DNA from: an uncultured Anaerolineae bacterium
GTDB taxonomy: Bacteria > Chloroflexota > Anaerolineae > Aggregatilineales > Phototrophicaceae
DNA: 64,000 nucleotides
Reading direction: 5' to 3'
Assembly: GCA_937944445.1 (NCBI GenBank)
Contig: CALDYP010000045.1
Coordinates: 16,887-80,886, forward strand
This document shows, piece by piece, positions 62,862 through 64,000 of this stretch. Each line of letters starts with the position of its first letter. Positions within the stretch are counted from its first letter, which is position 1. The position numbers were made by a program, and so were the translations under genes. The notes beneath the pieces were generated by a model. It was not told where the DNA came from, made no database searches, and saw only the letters and a program-made list of their open reading frames with translations.

Positions 62862-63854
62862 GTGTCTCGCCGCCTGCTCACAGTCTGGGGGGTGCGCCTG
62901 TGGTTTGGGGCGCTCCTGCTCTTCGGGTCAGACGTGTTGATCTGGACAGACCCGCTTGCCCTATCGATCGTCGATTGGCTGGGGCGCGGCTTCGTCTGCA
63001 CGCTCATCGCGGCCCTGCTGCTCGACCTCGCTGTGCGCTTTCGCATCCGTGACATCTACGACAGCATGGCGCTGATCGCCATCGGCGCGCTCTTGATCGG
63101 CCTGCTCATCGCGCCCGATTTCGCCCATGCCGACTTCCCGCGGACGCTGCTCACGCGGGTGTTGGGGGCGTATGGGCTGACCGCGCTGGAGATGTTCGGG
63201 CTGATGCTCGTCCTGTGCCGCGTGGTGGATCGCCGAACGCAGCGGCTGATCCTGCCCGTAGCCGCGTGGAACGGCTTCTACCTCGGCGTGTGGCTGCGCT
63301 GGATGCCCGTTTTCAACCCGCAGGTTGCGCCGCTCGTGCCGTTGGAGCAGGCGCTGCTGCTGACGGGCGGGGTGTTCGCCCTCAGCGTGGGGCTGTGGTG
63401 GGGGCTGCGGCGTCCGCTGCGCCAGCTTCACCCCATCGACTTGCGCCTGCCCGGTGTGCCCTTCCTGCTGCTGATCGCCGCCCTGATCGCCCTCAGCCTG
63501 CCCGTGCTCGCCTCTGGCGCGCTGACGACGGGGCCGCTGGTCGCCTCGCTGCTGCTGATCGGCGTGTCGTATGCCGTGCTGTACTTCCGCCGCAGCCCGC
63601 GCGACCCGATGCTACTGGACGCCTATCTGCCCGCCGCGCCGACAAACGGCCTGTGGCTCATCGGGATCGCGGGGGCGTTCCTCGCGGCCTGCCTGTTCGC
63701 CTACAGCCTGCCGCTGGCAGGCAGCGAGCAGATCAACCAACTGTGGCTGATGGAGGTCGGCTTTGGCGCGGTGGGGGCGTTGTGGTATCCGTTGGTGGCG
63801 GCGGTGCTGGCCTTCCGCGCGGTCGATGAGCAGATGCGCCGCAGCGAGTTGTGA
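62862..63854 (+). CDS. Polytopic membrane protein of unknown function
   Basis: 330 residues from a GTG six bases after the LysM gene. About nine or ten hydrophobic helices are spread over the whole length, with short polar turns (for example RRTQRLIL, RRSPRDPM). I recognise no family motif. Close spacing suggests cotranscription with the LysM protein. It is followed by the tandem terminator repeats. Confidence 0.75.
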   Translation: MSRRLLTVWGVRLWFGALLLFGSDVLIWTDPLALSIVDWLGRGFVCTLIAALLLDLAVRFRIRDIYDSMALIAIGALLIGLLIAPDFAHADFPRTLLTRVLGAYGLTALEMFGLMLVLCRVVDRRTQRLILPVAAWNGFYLGVWLRWMPVFNPQVAPLVPLEQALLLTGGVFALSVGLWWGLRRPLRQLHPIDLRLPGVPFLLLIAALIALSLPVLASGALTTGPLVASLLLIGVSYAVLYFRRSPRDPMLLDAYLPAAPTNGLWLIGIAGAFLAACLFAYSLPLAGSEQINQLWLMEVGFGAVGALWYPLVAAVLAFRAVDEQMRRSEL

Positions 63855-63864
63855 CCCCCACAGC

Positions 63865-64000
63865 GCCTGCCCTGTCCGTTTTTTTCATCGTCCGCAGCAG
63901 CATTGTAGGGACAGGGCCTGCCCTGTCCGTTTTTTCATCGTCCGCAGCAGCATTGTAGGGACAGGGCCTGCCCTGTCCGTTTTTTTCATCGTCCGCAGCA
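63865..64000 (+). repeat. Tandem 50-51-bp repeats, each carrying a terminator hairpin
   Basis: 2.7 copies of a unit made of CATTGTAGGGACAGGGCCTG, CCCTGTCCG, a run of six or seven T, and CATCGTCCGCAGCAG. Each full unit forms an 8-bp stem (GGACAGGG/CCCTGTCC) followed by the T-run on the plus strand, so each is a complete Rho-independent terminator for the preceding gene. The array continues past the window edge. A single reverse copy is at 46550-46586. Confidence 0.9.

Noticed and set aside
63865..64000. CRISPR array or tandem minisatellite coding repeat at the window end.
   Set aside because: Units are directly adjacent and nearly identical over their whole 50 bp, with no variable spacers; each contains a terminator hairpin.

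Overview
The window reads as a monoderm, GC-rich bacterium, most likely a member of the phylum Chloroflexota (Anaerolineae-like). I infer this from several things: Thr/Pro-rich lipoprotein linkers, stand-alone SH3b and LysM exoproteins, a B12-dependent class II ribonucleotide reductase, DUF4058 and Uma2 genes, and many short extragenic palindromes built on GTAGGGRC...GYCCC. This placement is inference; no rRNA or tRNA gene was seen.

Region 1 (1-13.6 kb, minus strand) is a single energy-conservation cluster: nuoA-H-J-K-L-M-M-N followed by atpI-atpB-atpE-atpFH. It holds the membrane arm of respiratory complex I and the membrane (Fo) sector of ATP synthase. No peripheral-arm gene (nuoB-G, nuoI) and no F1 gene is present. 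Unusual features are two NuoM copies, a 26-residue tandem repeat in the lateral-helix region of NuoL, a second NuoM without the TM7 lysine, an ATP synthase subunit a carrying an interrupted LysM domain in a predicted external loop, and a subunit b fused to the C-terminal domain of delta. A partial murE-like gene lies beyond the terminator at the left edge.

Region 2 (13.5-25 kb, plus strand) is accessory. It holds a 110-bp MITE with an 8-bp target duplication, two FemAB-type transferases, an epoxide-hydrolase-like protein, a YdcF/SanA protein, a very large alpha-2-macroglobulin whose thioester Gln is replaced by Cys, extragenic palindromes and a zinc-ribbon membrane protein.

Region 3 (25-31.7 kb, minus strand) is nrdJ. 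Three LAGLIDADG inteins interrupt it at active-site positions, and a cobalamin riboswitch precedes it.

Region 4 (31.7-48.2 kb, minus strand) is the division and cell wall (dcw) cluster. In transcription order it runs Uma2-rsmH / ftsL-ftsI-mraY-murD / ftsW-murG-two CvpA-like genes-murC-murB-ftsQ-ftsA-ftsZ. A mobile-looking terminator palindrome splits rsmH from ftsL, and an opposite-strand DUF4058 gene splits murD from ftsW. Candidate promoters restart transcription after each break.

Region 5 (48.2-64 kb) is mixed: uvrC, a ThDP enzyme, proA and a lipid kinase (plus); a histidine kinase with two single-domain response regulators and an SH3b exoprotein (minus); a beta-propeller-like lipoprotein (plus); an acyl-CoA synthetase (minus); a second, internally deleted MITE; a four-LysM exoprotein and a membrane protein (plus). 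The window ends in tandem copies of the terminator palindrome. Several putative promoters share a TTG(C/T)NN - 16 to 18 bp - TACAAT/TATGAT layout.
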